This document shows positions 1 through 8,401 of a stretch of DNA of 64,000 bases, one piece after another. Position 1 is the stretch's first letter. Each line of letters begins with the position of its first letter. The position numbers and the translations under genes are program-made. Under the pieces are notes generated by a model. That model ran no database searches. It was not told the origin of the DNA and saw only the letters and a program-made list of their open reading frames with translations. The DNA comes from Porphyrobacter sp. HT-58-2 (GTDB lineage Bacteria; Pseudomonadota; Alphaproteobacteria; Sphingomonadales; Sphingomonadaceae), in assembly GCF_002952215.1 (NCBI RefSeq), contig NZ_CP022600.1:2046001-2110000 (forward strand), in the 5' to 3' direction.

Positions 1-1985
1 AGGTCGTGGTCTCATCGCGCAGTCTGACGCGGTTCATCGACTACACCATTGACACCCTTTCAGGCACGATCACCTTCAGCGAGCCAATCCTGTCGCGCGA
101 TGCCGATCTCAACCCGCAGATAATCATCATCGAATACGAAACAGGCGCAGTCGGTGGCGGCGCGATCAATGGCGGAGTGCGGGCCGAATGGACCGGCAAC
201 GATGGCGCGGTGCGGTTGGGCGCAACTGCGATTACCGACGAGACCGATGGTCTGCGTACCAATGTCGCAGTCGCCGATACCCGGCTGCGGCTCAGCACGG
301 CAACCGAGCTGCGCGCTGAAATCGGCATCAGCGAGCGCGATGGGGATACCGCCAATGGCTTTCTGGTCGAAGTGCAGCACCAGAAAGGCAAGCTCGATGC
401 GGTCGCCTATGCCCGCCAGATCGAGGCGGGCTATGGCACCGGCCAGCAGAGCATCGCCGAGGCTGGGCGGCGCAAGCTGGGGGTGGATAGCCGCTATCAG
501 ATCAGCGACCAGCTGTCGGTCACGGCCAGTCTGCTCAAGGATGAAAGCCTCGTTGATGAGGCCCAGCGGCGCGGGGGGCAGGTGGAGCTGGCGTGGCGCA
601 CGCCCGGCACTGATGCGCGAATGGGACTGGCGCACTTCGATGACCGGCTGGCAAACGGGGAGAGCCGCACATCGACATTGCTCCAGGCCGCCGCGAGTCA
701 GCGTCTGTTCGACAACCAGCTGGAGATCAGCGGCGATTCGAGCATCGCATTGAGCCGCGGGGATGGCTCGGTTGACCTGCCGCCGCGTCACCGGCTTGGT
801 CTGCGCTATAGTCTGGCGCGCGACGTGCGGCTGACCGGCACCTATGAAATCGCTGACAGCGCCACTTTCAAAGCGCGTACCTTGCGCGCCGGTGTAGAAC
901 TGACCCCGTGGGAAGGTGGGCGCGTCGCATCCTCACTCGGTCAAAACAGCGCAGGCGATACCAAGGGCGCTACCTTTGCCGGGTTTGGCCTTGCACAGAC
1001 GCTGAACGTGACACCATCGCTGAGCATCAACGCGACGCTCGATGGCAACCGGATTCTTGGCGATACGCCCACAACCGAAGCCGTTATCAACCCCGGCCAG
1101 CCCCCCGCCAATGGGGGCCCCCTGGGTGTGGATCGCACCTTGTTTGAAGATTTTACCGCCGTCACCGTCAGCGGGAACTGGCGCAGCGGGCGCTGGGCAG
1201 CGAACGGCCGCGCGGAGTATCGCGATGGGCAGTTTGCAGACCGTTACGGCGCCACGCTTGGCGTGCTGCGCCAGATCGGCGAAGGACGTGCGGTCGGCAG
1301 CAACCTTGTTTGGACCCGCAGCACCGCACCGGGCGGCGCTTCGACTGAAATCATGGACGCCGCTCTCACCATCGCCCATCGGCCCGATGGATCGGATTTC
1401 GCCCTGCTGGGACGGGTCGAATATCGCAGCGATTCCGTGACTGGTGCGGTCGCCGGGCAGACCGGACCGGTGGGCCGCACCGCGCTTACCGTCACCGGCG
1501 ATGCGCTTTCGCGGCGCCTTATGGGGAGCATCTCGGCCAACTGGTCACCGCGCACGCAAGGCGGCGCGGCCCAGCTCAGCGAAATTGGGCTGTTTCTGGG
1601 CACGCGCTATGGCTTCGACCACGTCGAGGACTTCGCGCTTGAGGGCCTGACGGCGCTCGCGGGGCTCGATCTGCGAGTGGGGCTGAGCCAGTCGCTTGAT
1701 ATCGGTGGCAGCGCAAGCATCCGCGCCAACGTGACCGACGGCAGCTATAGTTATTCGGTCGGCCCGCAAGCGAGCTTCGTGGTGGCTAAAGGCACGCTAC
1801 TGAGCCTGGGTTACAACATCTCCGGCTTCCGCGACCCTGATTTCAGCCTGAATCGCCCGCTCGATCAGGGGCTGTTCGCCGTGCTCCGGTTCAAGTTTGA
1901 TGCGGATATCCTTGGAGGACGCGAAACCGGACCGCATTTACCGAGGTCTAGCAGAAATCCCTTAGAGCCGAGTTTACCACGATGA
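1..1985 (+). CDS. C-terminal part of a large outer-membrane/surface protein (5' end outside window)
   Basis: The frame is open from the left edge, so the true start lies upstream and about 660 C-terminal residues are visible. The first residues (SSRSLTRFIDYTID...LSGTITF) look like the inside of a longer domain, not a signal peptide. The rest alternates short polar and hydrophobic stretches with many R/D/G residues and ends near LFAVLRFKFD, which is typical of an outer-membrane beta-barrel with a terminal aromatic strand. A poorly conserved tail of about 25 residues follows. The stop overlaps an ATG of the beta-helix gene (ATGA at 1982-1985), suggesting co-transcription. Role inferred: surface assembly or export partner of the two secreted proteins downstream. 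It could also be a purely structural barrel; no enzymatic motif was seen. Confidence 0.6.
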   Translation, partial: VVVSSRSLTRFIDYTIDTLSGTITFSEPILSRDADLNPQIIIIEYETGAVGGGAINGGVRAEWTGNDGAVRLGATAITDETDGLRTNVAVADTRLRLSTATELRAEIGISERDGDTANGFLVEVQHQKGKLDAVAYARQIEAGYGTGQQSIAEAGRRKLGVDSRYQISDQLSVTASLLKDESLVDEAQRRGGQVELAWRTPGTDARMGLAHFDDRLANGESRTSTLLQAAASQRLFDNQLEISGDSSIALSRGDGSVDLPPRHRLGLRYSLARDVRLTGTYEIADSATFKARTLRAGVELTPWEGGRVASSLGQNSAGDTKGATFAGFGLAQTLNVTPSLSINATLDGNRILGDTPTTEAVINPGQPPANGGPLGVDRTLFEDFTAVTVSGNWRSGRWAANGRAEYRDGQFADRYGATLGVLRQIGEGRAVGSNLVWTRSTAPGGASTEIMDAALTIAHRPDGSDFALLGRVEYRSDSVTGAVAGQTGPVGRTALTVTGDALSRRLMGSISANWSPRTQGGAAQLSEIGLFLGTRYGFDHVEDFALEGLTALAGLDLRVGLSQSLDIGGSASIRANVTDGSYSYSVGPQASFVVAKGTLLSLGYNISGFRDPDFSLNRPLDQGLFAVLRFKFDADILGGRETGPHLPRSSRNPLEPSLPR

Positions 1986-2071
1986 TGCAGGCACTGTCGC
2001 AAGACCGCCAGCAGCGTGCTTGGCCCGACAACAGCCGGTCAGCCGCCGAAGGGGAGCTAGGTTTGGTCCTG

Positions 2072-5000
2072 ATGGTGGGATGGGTTCGCAAATTGATGCG
2101 CACCGCGCTGCTGGCGTTGGTGATTGGCGGAATCCTGTTGGTATCCCCTGCCAAGGCAGGTTCGGGGACAATCAGCGATCCCTTCACCGCCCTTTCCGAA
2201 GCCTACAGCGTACCTGCATCAGGCCGCTATTTCTTCAATCTGGGATCGGGCACTTTTGCGGCTGACGTTGACACCAGCGAAGGTGGTGGTTGGGTGCTGG
2301 TGCTGCAATACGTGCACGCGGGCGGGACCAATCCGCCGCTAAACATTATTGGTGCCGGGACAGATTTGCCGGTGACTTCGGCCGCTGCACTTGGTGCCAA
2401 TGAAAGCGCCGATGTCTCGCGTTGGGGCCATGCCGGCAACGCCGCGATGAGCCAATTTCGGGGCAATATAGAAACGCGCTGGTTTGCCCGGACCAGCGCC
2501 CATTCCCGGACGATCCATTTCCGAACCAATACGGGCAACGTATACCTGCGCACCGGTATCGGGAGCATGAGCGGGCTGTCCAGCGCGTTCACTGCGTTGA
2601 CCGGCCATAACGCAGCTATCCCTGGTACGGCCAATGGAGGCTATGTCGACAAGGGCAATTTCGCTCTGACCAATTTCCCGTTCTTCCAAGGCGCTGCTCG
2701 CCATTGGGGGATCCGAGGTGAGGGCAACGACGCGATCGGCGGTCCAGGCAATAACGGCAACCGGTGGGAAGTGGATGATTTCCCAAATGGCTTCGGCAAT
2801 AGCACCATTCACCGCGTGTGGGTGCGCGCGGCCAATCCCTTGGTCGTAACCAACACGCTGAACAGCGGATCGGGATCGCTGCGCGACGCCATTCTTCTCG
2901 CCAATCACAATCCTGGCCCTGACACGATCGCCTTCGCCATCCCCGGCGCCGGGCCCCACACCATCACGTTGACCTCACCTCTGCCCGATATCACGGCTAA
3001 TGGCGTCATTATCGACGGTACCACACAGCCCGGTACCCAGTGCCGCGATCTCTGGACTGGCAATGGTCATGATCTTCGCATCAACGTGCGCGGCGGAGGG
3101 TTCAACGGCTTTCAGCTAAGGGGGACTAATCAGACCGTCAGGGGGCTGTCCCTGACCGGCTTCGACAACGCCATCTTTGCGTTGGCAGGCAGCAGCGCTG
3201 CTACAATCCAGTGCAGTTACCTGGGCTTGCTCGCCGATGGTACCAGCGGCGGGAACGCACGAGGCGTCGCCGTTCGAGGCGCCAGCGCGATGATCGGCGG
3301 TCTTGCTGCGGGCGATGGTAACGTGATATCCGCCAACTCTATCGTTGGAGTTCTGACCGAACAAGGCAGCACCGACACCGCCATTCGCGGCAATTTCATC
3401 GGGACTGACCCAACGGGCATCAGCTCCCGCGCTAACTTCGGCGGCATCAATAACTTCTTCGGGACCGTGAGCTGGCGCGATATCACGCGCAATCTGATCT
3501 CAGGGAACGCCATCACCGGCATCATTCTGGAAGCCGACGATCAGATCACCCCATCCACCGACCGTGTCCGCATCCAACGCAACGTCATCGGTTTCAACCG
3601 AACTCTGACAGCACTGATCCGCAACGGGGGGGATGGCATCCGGTTTCCGAGCGGCAGCATCAGCAATGCGCTGATCGGCGGCGATGCCGCCACCCAAGGA
3701 AATGTGATCGCCGGCCTAGAGTCGGGGCTGCGGCTTTCGGGCGTGTCCAACATTGCGATCGAGGGGAACACGATCAGCGGCAATGGCGGAACCGGGATCC
3801 AGCTGGATGGGGGCACATCCGCAGTGACAATCCTGGGCAATGTCATCGGCACTCCCAACACGTCTAGCGACATATTTCGCAATGGCGGCCATGCCATTCG
3901 CCTTTTGGACGTAAGCAACATCTCTATCGGTAATGGCACCACAACAGGGCGCAACCTGATCGCGGGCAACGGTCTTCGCGCGATCGTCGGCAACGGCACC
4001 CTTTCCGGCATTACGATTTTCGGGAACTACATCGGTACCGATGCAAGCGGCAACGCGGCTGTCGTGAATGGTCAGAACGACAGCGGCAGCAATCTTGACG
4101 CCATTTCGTTCTTCTCGGTGACCCTCAACGATCTGACGGTGCGCAACAACGTCATTGGGGGCTATGGCGCGGCGATGGTGGAACTGTGGAACGGTTCAAG
4201 CGATGGCGTGGTCATACAGGGTAACCATCTGGGGGTCGGCGCTGATGGCGTGTCGCAGATTGTTTCCGGCAATGTCGACGATCTGATCCTCACTGGGGGC
4301 GGCGGCGTCCATTCCAACCTGCTGATTGGCGGTAGCGGACCTGGCCAAGGCAACCTGATTGCCTTCAGCGGGCGTCGTGGGATCCTGTTGAACAGCCCGG
4401 GCACCAACGTGCAGGTTGTCGGCAACACGATCTGGAACAACAGCATGAGCGGGATTTCGCTTTTCGCTCCAGCCACCGCCACGATCCTCGCCAACAGGAT
4501 ATTCGCTAATGGCGGACTGGGGGTCGATCTGGATGATGATGGCGTAACTGCCAACGATCCGGGTGACGCGGACACAGGTCCGAACAACCTGCTGAACTTC
4601 CCTGTGTTCACCGCGCTTAACGTCGCGGCGGGCGGGCAGCTTTCATTCGCTCTGACGCTGGATGCTCCGGCGGAGAGCAATGGCTACCGGATCGACTTCT
4701 ATCGCAACACGGCCGTCGACCCTTCCGGATTTGGCGAAGGCGAGGAATGGTTGGGCTTTATCGAGACCCCGGCACATGGGGGAGGCGCCCTTGCCTTCAA
4801 CGGCACATTTGTCCCGCTTGCCCCAGTCAGCAACGGCGCGCTCGTTTCGGCGACCGCCACGCGCAAGACTGGGCCATCAAGCTATGGGGAAACCTCGGAG
4901 TTCAACCAGAACGCCACCATCGTTTCTCCGCTTGTGGTAACCAATACCAATGATGCAGGAGCCGGATCGCTGCGCAACGCCCTTATCTTTGCCAATAGCG

Positions 5001-7543
5001 AACCCTCGCCGTCAACCGTGAGCTTCGCCATTCCCGGCGCGGGACCGCACACGATCACACTATCGTCGACTTTACCCGCTCTGACCGCCAATGGCCTGAC
5101 CATCGACGGCACCTCACAAACAGGCACCGAATGTCGCGATCTGTGGGCGGGTGATGGGCATGATCTGCGCATCAACGTGCGCGGGATTAACACCGCGGTT
5201 ACCGGCTTCAGGCTGGCGGGAAGCAACCAGACCATTCGCGGGCTGGCAATCACACGCTTCAACAGCGGGGTGACGACGGAGGAGGCCAGCAATACCGCCA
5301 CCTTGCATTGCAACTATCTGGGCATCAGGCCCGACGGTAGCAGCGAGGGCAATGCGAACCGCGGAGTGACTGTCTTTGGCGCAAGTACGCGTATTGGCGG
5401 GCTGAACCCGGGCGAAGGCAATGTCATATCGGCCAATAGCGGACCGGGCATTGCCTCCTTTGGTCCAAGCAGCGACATGGCGGCGCGCGGCAACTTCATC
5501 GGCACTGACGTCAGCGGCATGACCGCCCGGGCCAACAGTGTGGGCGTTCAGCACTGGACGGGGTCAACCTCATGGCGTGACATCACTTATAATTTGATTG
5601 CCGGCAACAGCATCATGGGCGTCTGGACCTCGACTGGCACAACTGTCGCTCCGTCAGATGGCCAAATCCGGATACAGCGCAACATTATCGGCTTTACCCG
5701 CACGCTTTCGGATGTGTTGCGCAATGGCAATGACGGAATCCGGTTCTCCAGCGGCACCGCGTCCAACGTGCTTATTGGCGGGGATGCCACTACACAGGGC
5801 AATGTCATCACCGGCAATCTCAATGCCATCTATCTGATTGGCATAGATAATGTCATTCTAGCGGGCAACACCATAGCGCGGTCGGTCAATCAGGGAATCC
5901 GACTCCAGAATGTCAGCAATGCAACCATTGGAGGCGACGCGCAGGGGCAGGGCAACAGCATCGGCGGCAATGGCGCGGTCGGGGTCCTGTTGGAAAGTGG
6001 ATCAACCAATGTTGCAGTCTTGGGTAACACCATCGGCACCATCACAATTGCCGGCACCACGTCGAACAATGGCAGCCATGGCATCAGGTTGATCAGTGCC
6101 AGCAATATCACCATCGGCAATGGTACAGCTGCGGGACGCAATGTCATCGGCGGCAACAACGGCCGGGGGATCATGCATAATGGCACGACCTCCGGCGTTA
6201 CCATCAACGGCAATTACATCGGCACGGACGCCAGCGGGAATGTCGCGGTCTCCAACGGCACGGCGGTCACTGCGATCACCCGTGATGCGATTTCATTCGA
6301 CGGGAATGGTACCTTCAGCAACATAGCTATCCTCAACAATGTTGTCGGCGGATATGATGCCTCGCTCATTGATGCCTCGAACAGCACCGTCACGGGGATG
6401 ACCATCCAAGGTAATAATCTTGGCGTAGGGGCTGATGGAACGTCGCAGATTGTGGCCGGAAATACCGATGATCTGCTGCGGACCATCGGCCCGCATTCCA
6501 ATATTCTCATCGGTGGCGGCGCTCCGGGGCAGGGCAACCTTGTCGCCTTTTCCAGCCAATCGGGCATCCGTTTGGATTTGACCGGCTCAAATAATCAGGT
6601 GATCGGGAACACCATCCGCAACCACAGCCGCAACGGTGTCCAAGTGGATGGTAGTACCCGCGCGGCGATCATCAGCAACAATATCTACAACAACGGCTTG
6701 CTGGGAATCGATCTGGGTAACAATGGCATCACCCCCAACGACCCCGGCGATGGAGATGTGGGGCCGAATGATCTGCTGAACTTCCCGCAAGATATTCGTG
6801 TTATTGCTTCCGGCGCCAACACCCTGAACTACAGCTTCACACTCGATGCGCCTGCCGCTGCAAATGGCTACCGAGTGGAATTCTTCGCCAATAGCGCCGC
6901 CGATCCCAGCGGGCATGGCGAGGGGGAACGCTATCTTGGCCATGTCGATATCACTCACGGCGGCGGGACGCAGAGCTACACCGGCACGCTCACCACGCTC
7001 GAACCGGTCGCCATCGGCGATATCATTTCTGCCACCACCTCCCGGCGCACGGCAGGGGGATCGTGGGACATCACATCGGAATTTTCCGCCGTTGCAACCG
7101 CAGATGGGGTGGCCCAGCTCACTGTTGAGATCACCTCGGCGCCGCTCGAAGTTTCAAACCCCAATGCCTTTGCCACGCCCGGCAACGACATACTACTGAC
7201 TGCGACCGTCACAAATATTGGCAATGGCAAGACCGATCCGGACTCGTTGTTCGCAGTTATTGCGATCAGCGAGAATACGACCTTCTTCAACGGCACGACG
7301 CCCGGTCTTGGCGATACAATTGGATTTTCCAGCGGAACGCCGGCTTTGACCTTCAACAATGCGACGGATCTGGGTTTTTCCAATAATTCAACCGCTCCCG
7401 CCTCGATGGCTGAATGCAGTTATTCGCCATCTGACGGGTACGACCCCCAGGTGCGGTTTGTCTGCCTGAACCCCAAGGGATCCCTGCCCCCAAGCGCACC
7501 CGTCGGGCAGTTCAGCGCGGGCATGATCGTGCGTGTCAATTGA
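2072..7543 (+). CDS. giant secreted beta-helix protein with fibrinogen-like N-terminal domain and DUF11-like tail
   Basis: About 1823 residues. The signal peptide (MRTALLALVIGGILL...AKA) argues for a start near 2072 (ATG) or at the TTG at 2063, which has GGGGAG six bases upstream; the frame is open back to the ATG at 1982. After the signal comes a region of roughly 220 residues containing GGGWVLVLQY, similar to fibrinogen-related globular domains. Two tandem units of about 700 residues follow, each beginning PLVVTNT...GSLR and full of N-x-I-G-T/G-N repeats typical of right-handed parallel beta-helices. The tail has a two-Cys DUF11-like domain ending GSLPPSAP. Probably secreted or surface exposed and used in adhesion or glycan binding (inference). 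Base composition appears less GC-rich than in the housekeeping genes. Confidence 0.7.
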   Translation: MVGWVRKLMRTALLALVIGGILLVSPAKAGSGTISDPFTALSEAYSVPASGRYFFNLGSGTFAADVDTSEGGGWVLVLQYVHAGGTNPPLNIIGAGTDLPVTSAAALGANESADVSRWGHAGNAAMSQFRGNIETRWFARTSAHSRTIHFRTNTGNVYLRTGIGSMSGLSSAFTALTGHNAAIPGTANGGYVDKGNFALTNFPFFQGAARHWGIRGEGNDAIGGPGNNGNRWEVDDFPNGFGNSTIHRVWVRAANPLVVTNTLNSGSGSLRDAILLANHNPGPDTIAFAIPGAGPHTITLTSPLPDITANGVIIDGTTQPGTQCRDLWTGNGHDLRINVRGGGFNGFQLRGTNQTVRGLSLTGFDNAIFALAGSSAATIQCSYLGLLADGTSGGNARGVAVRGASAMIGGLAAGDGNVISANSIVGVLTEQGSTDTAIRGNFIGTDPTGISSRANFGGINNFFGTVSWRDITRNLISGNAITGIILEADDQITPSTDRVRIQRNVIGFNRTLTALIRNGGDGIRFPSGSISNALIGGDAATQGNVIAGLESGLRLSGVSNIAIEGNTISGNGGTGIQLDGGTSAVTILGNVIGTPNTSSDIFRNGGHAIRLLDVSNISIGNGTTTGRNLIAGNGLRAIVGNGTLSGITIFGNYIGTDASGNAAVVNGQNDSGSNLDAISFFSVTLNDLTVRNNVIGGYGAAMVELWNGSSDGVVIQGNHLGVGADGVSQIVSGNVDDLILTGGGGVHSNLLIGGSGPGQGNLIAFSGRRGILLNSPGTNVQVVGNTIWNNSMSGISLFAPATATILANRIFANGGLGVDLDDDGVTANDPGDADTGPNNLLNFPVFTALNVAAGGQLSFALTLDAPAESNGYRIDFYRNTAVDPSGFGEGEEWLGFIETPAHGGGALAFNGTFVPLAPVSNGALVSATATRKTGPSSYGETSEFNQNATIVSPLVVTNTNDAGAGSLRNALIFANSEPSPSTVSFAIPGAGPHTITLSSTLPALTANGLTIDGTSQTGTECRDLWAGDGHDLRINVRGINTAVTGFRLAGSNQTIRGLAITRFNSGVTTEEASNTATLHCNYLGIRPDGSSEGNANRGVTVFGASTRIGGLNPGEGNVISANSGPGIASFGPSSDMAARGNFIGTDVSGMTARANSVGVQHWTGSTSWRDITYNLIAGNSIMGVWTSTGTTVAPSDGQIRIQRNIIGFTRTLSDVLRNGNDGIRFSSGTASNVLIGGDATTQGNVITGNLNAIYLIGIDNVILAGNTIARSVNQGIRLQNVSNATIGGDAQGQGNSIGGNGAVGVLLESGSTNVAVLGNTIGTITIAGTTSNNGSHGIRLISASNITIGNGTAAGRNVIGGNNGRGIMHNGTTSGVTINGNYIGTDASGNVAVSNGTAVTAITRDAISFDGNGTFSNIAILNNVVGGYDASLIDASNSTVTGMTIQGNNLGVGADGTSQIVAGNTDDLLRTIGPHSNILIGGGAPGQGNLVAFSSQSGIRLDLTGSNNQVIGNTIRNHSRNGVQVDGSTRAAIISNNIYNNGLLGIDLGNNGITPNDPGDGDVGPNDLLNFPQDIRVIASGANTLNYSFTLDAPAAANGYRVEFFANSAADPSGHGEGERYLGHVDITHGGGTQSYTGTLTTLEPVAIGDIISATTSRRTAGGSWDITSEFSAVATADGVAQLTVEITSAPLEVSNPNAFATPGNDILLTATVTNIGNGKTDPDSLFAVIAISENTTFFNGTTPGLGDTIGFSSGTPALTFNNATDLGFSNNSTAPASMAECSYSPSDGYDPQVRFVCLNPKGSLPPSAPVGQFSAGMIVRVN
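2836..4926 (+). repeat. first copy of the 2.1-kb tandem internal duplication
   Basis: This segment encodes PLVVTNTLNSGSGSLRDAI through a closing ETSEFNQNATIV region. It matches the following segment unit for unit: GPHTITL, CRDLW, DLRINVRG, IGGDA, NGGLG and a closing NGYR...DPSG block occur in the same order. Boundaries are estimated from the repeated protein motifs. Confidence 0.75.
4927..7110 (+). repeat. second copy of the 2.1-kb tandem internal duplication
   Basis: It begins PLVVTNTNDAGAGSLRNAL and runs in register with the preceding copy through the same ordered landmarks to a closing DITSEFSAVAT region. Protein similarity is obvious, but the DNA has diverged and the copies differ by about 90 bp in length, so the duplication is not recent. 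Confidence 0.75.
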
Positions 7544-7644
7544 CGAGAGACGCTGCTGTCGTGAAATGTGCTCGGCCGCGAGCGCCTCGGGGCAAGGCCT
7601 GTTATTTTCATGGTCATGCTTGCAAGCTCTCCGCGCGCCTGCTG

Positions 7645-7946
7645 CGGCTTGACCTGATCAAACTCCATGAGCCGGGCGATCTGCCGTTCAGCCCGTCAGG
7701 CGGGGCGTTGCTGTCCCACCTGCTCTCGAAGCTCTACGAGCGCACTAGCCTGGTCATCACCGCCAAAATGAGCATTAGCGATTGGGCTAGCGTGTTCGGT
7801 GATGTCAAGATGACCACCGCGCTGCTTGATCGCCTGCCCACAGCTGCCATATCCTCAAAACCGGCCGCGACAGCTTCCGGTTCGAGGCATCAGCGGCCAA
7901 GCGGAAAACGAAAGGCGAGAACGTCGAACCGTTGACCAAACCCTAG
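7645..7946 (+). pseudogene. istB: istB fragment (IS21-family transposition helper ATPase), truncated and frameshifted
   Basis: The frame encodes LPFSPSGGALLSHLLSKLYE followed by RTSLVIT, DWASVFGD and KMTTALLDRL, which is the C-terminal half of IstB-type ATPases. A -1 shift near 7838 moves the conserved ending (HSCHIL...GRDSFRFEAS) into the next frame, which stops at 7944-7946. The Walker A half is missing, so no functional ATPase can be made. The shift may be a CCC/CCCC run difference or simple decay. Confidence 0.75.
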
Positions 7947-8036
7947 TCGGAGCCGTCATGGCTAACAACAATCCGGGGCACTTCTCGATGAAAATCCCGG
8001 GTCCAATCTCAATGGTACTCAAAAGTCTGGCGCCTT
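7645..8036 (+). mobile_element. degenerate IS21-family remnant (right end)
   Basis: The segment combines a broken istB C-terminal coding region with downstream DNA carrying the IS21-like terminal motif GGGCACTTCTCGATGAAAAT (near 7975) and a decayed second copy (GGGTCCAATCTCAATGG). The left part of the element, including istA, is absent. It separates the beta-helix gene from the DUF11 gene. Confidence 0.65.
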
Positions 8037-8040
8037 AACG

Positions 8041-8382
8041 GTCTCTAACATTGGGTCCTTCGTGGTGCTGCTGTCCAGTGCAATTAAGGGACCGAAGATC
8101 AACTGGTTGACCCAAAAGCTGGAGACGGCGGCTCAAGACGAGAGGGTTGCCGAACAGGCGTGGAGAGCGGCAATTACAATTGCCCCGGCACACCAGTAGC
8201 AGGTCGAGCCCTTGCCTCAGCCTGGGGGTTCGGTTTTGGGGCGGCTTTTCGAAGGGCAGGGTTTTGCAGAAGCGGGACAAAGCTCCGTGCTGCTTTCGGG
8301 ATCGCGCGCCGACCCGGCCTATGGCAACTCGTGGGTGGAACCTGCCGTGACAGACAGCATGATTACGATTGATTTACCATAG
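8041..8382 (+). pseudogene. unassigned coding-like remnant between the IS scar and the DUF11 gene
   Basis: One frame stays open from about 8041 to 8382 except for a single TAG at 8197. It reads like protein (for example INWLTQKLETAAQDERVAEQ, then VLGRLFEGQGFAEAGQSSVL) and ends ITIDLP. I do not recognise a family. It could be the end of a gene cut by the IS21 insertion, or chance open frame in GC-rich DNA. The rest of this stretch holds no other feature I can support. Confidence 0.25.
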
Positions 8383-8401
8383 CAATGCTAGCGCGGTTGG
8401 C

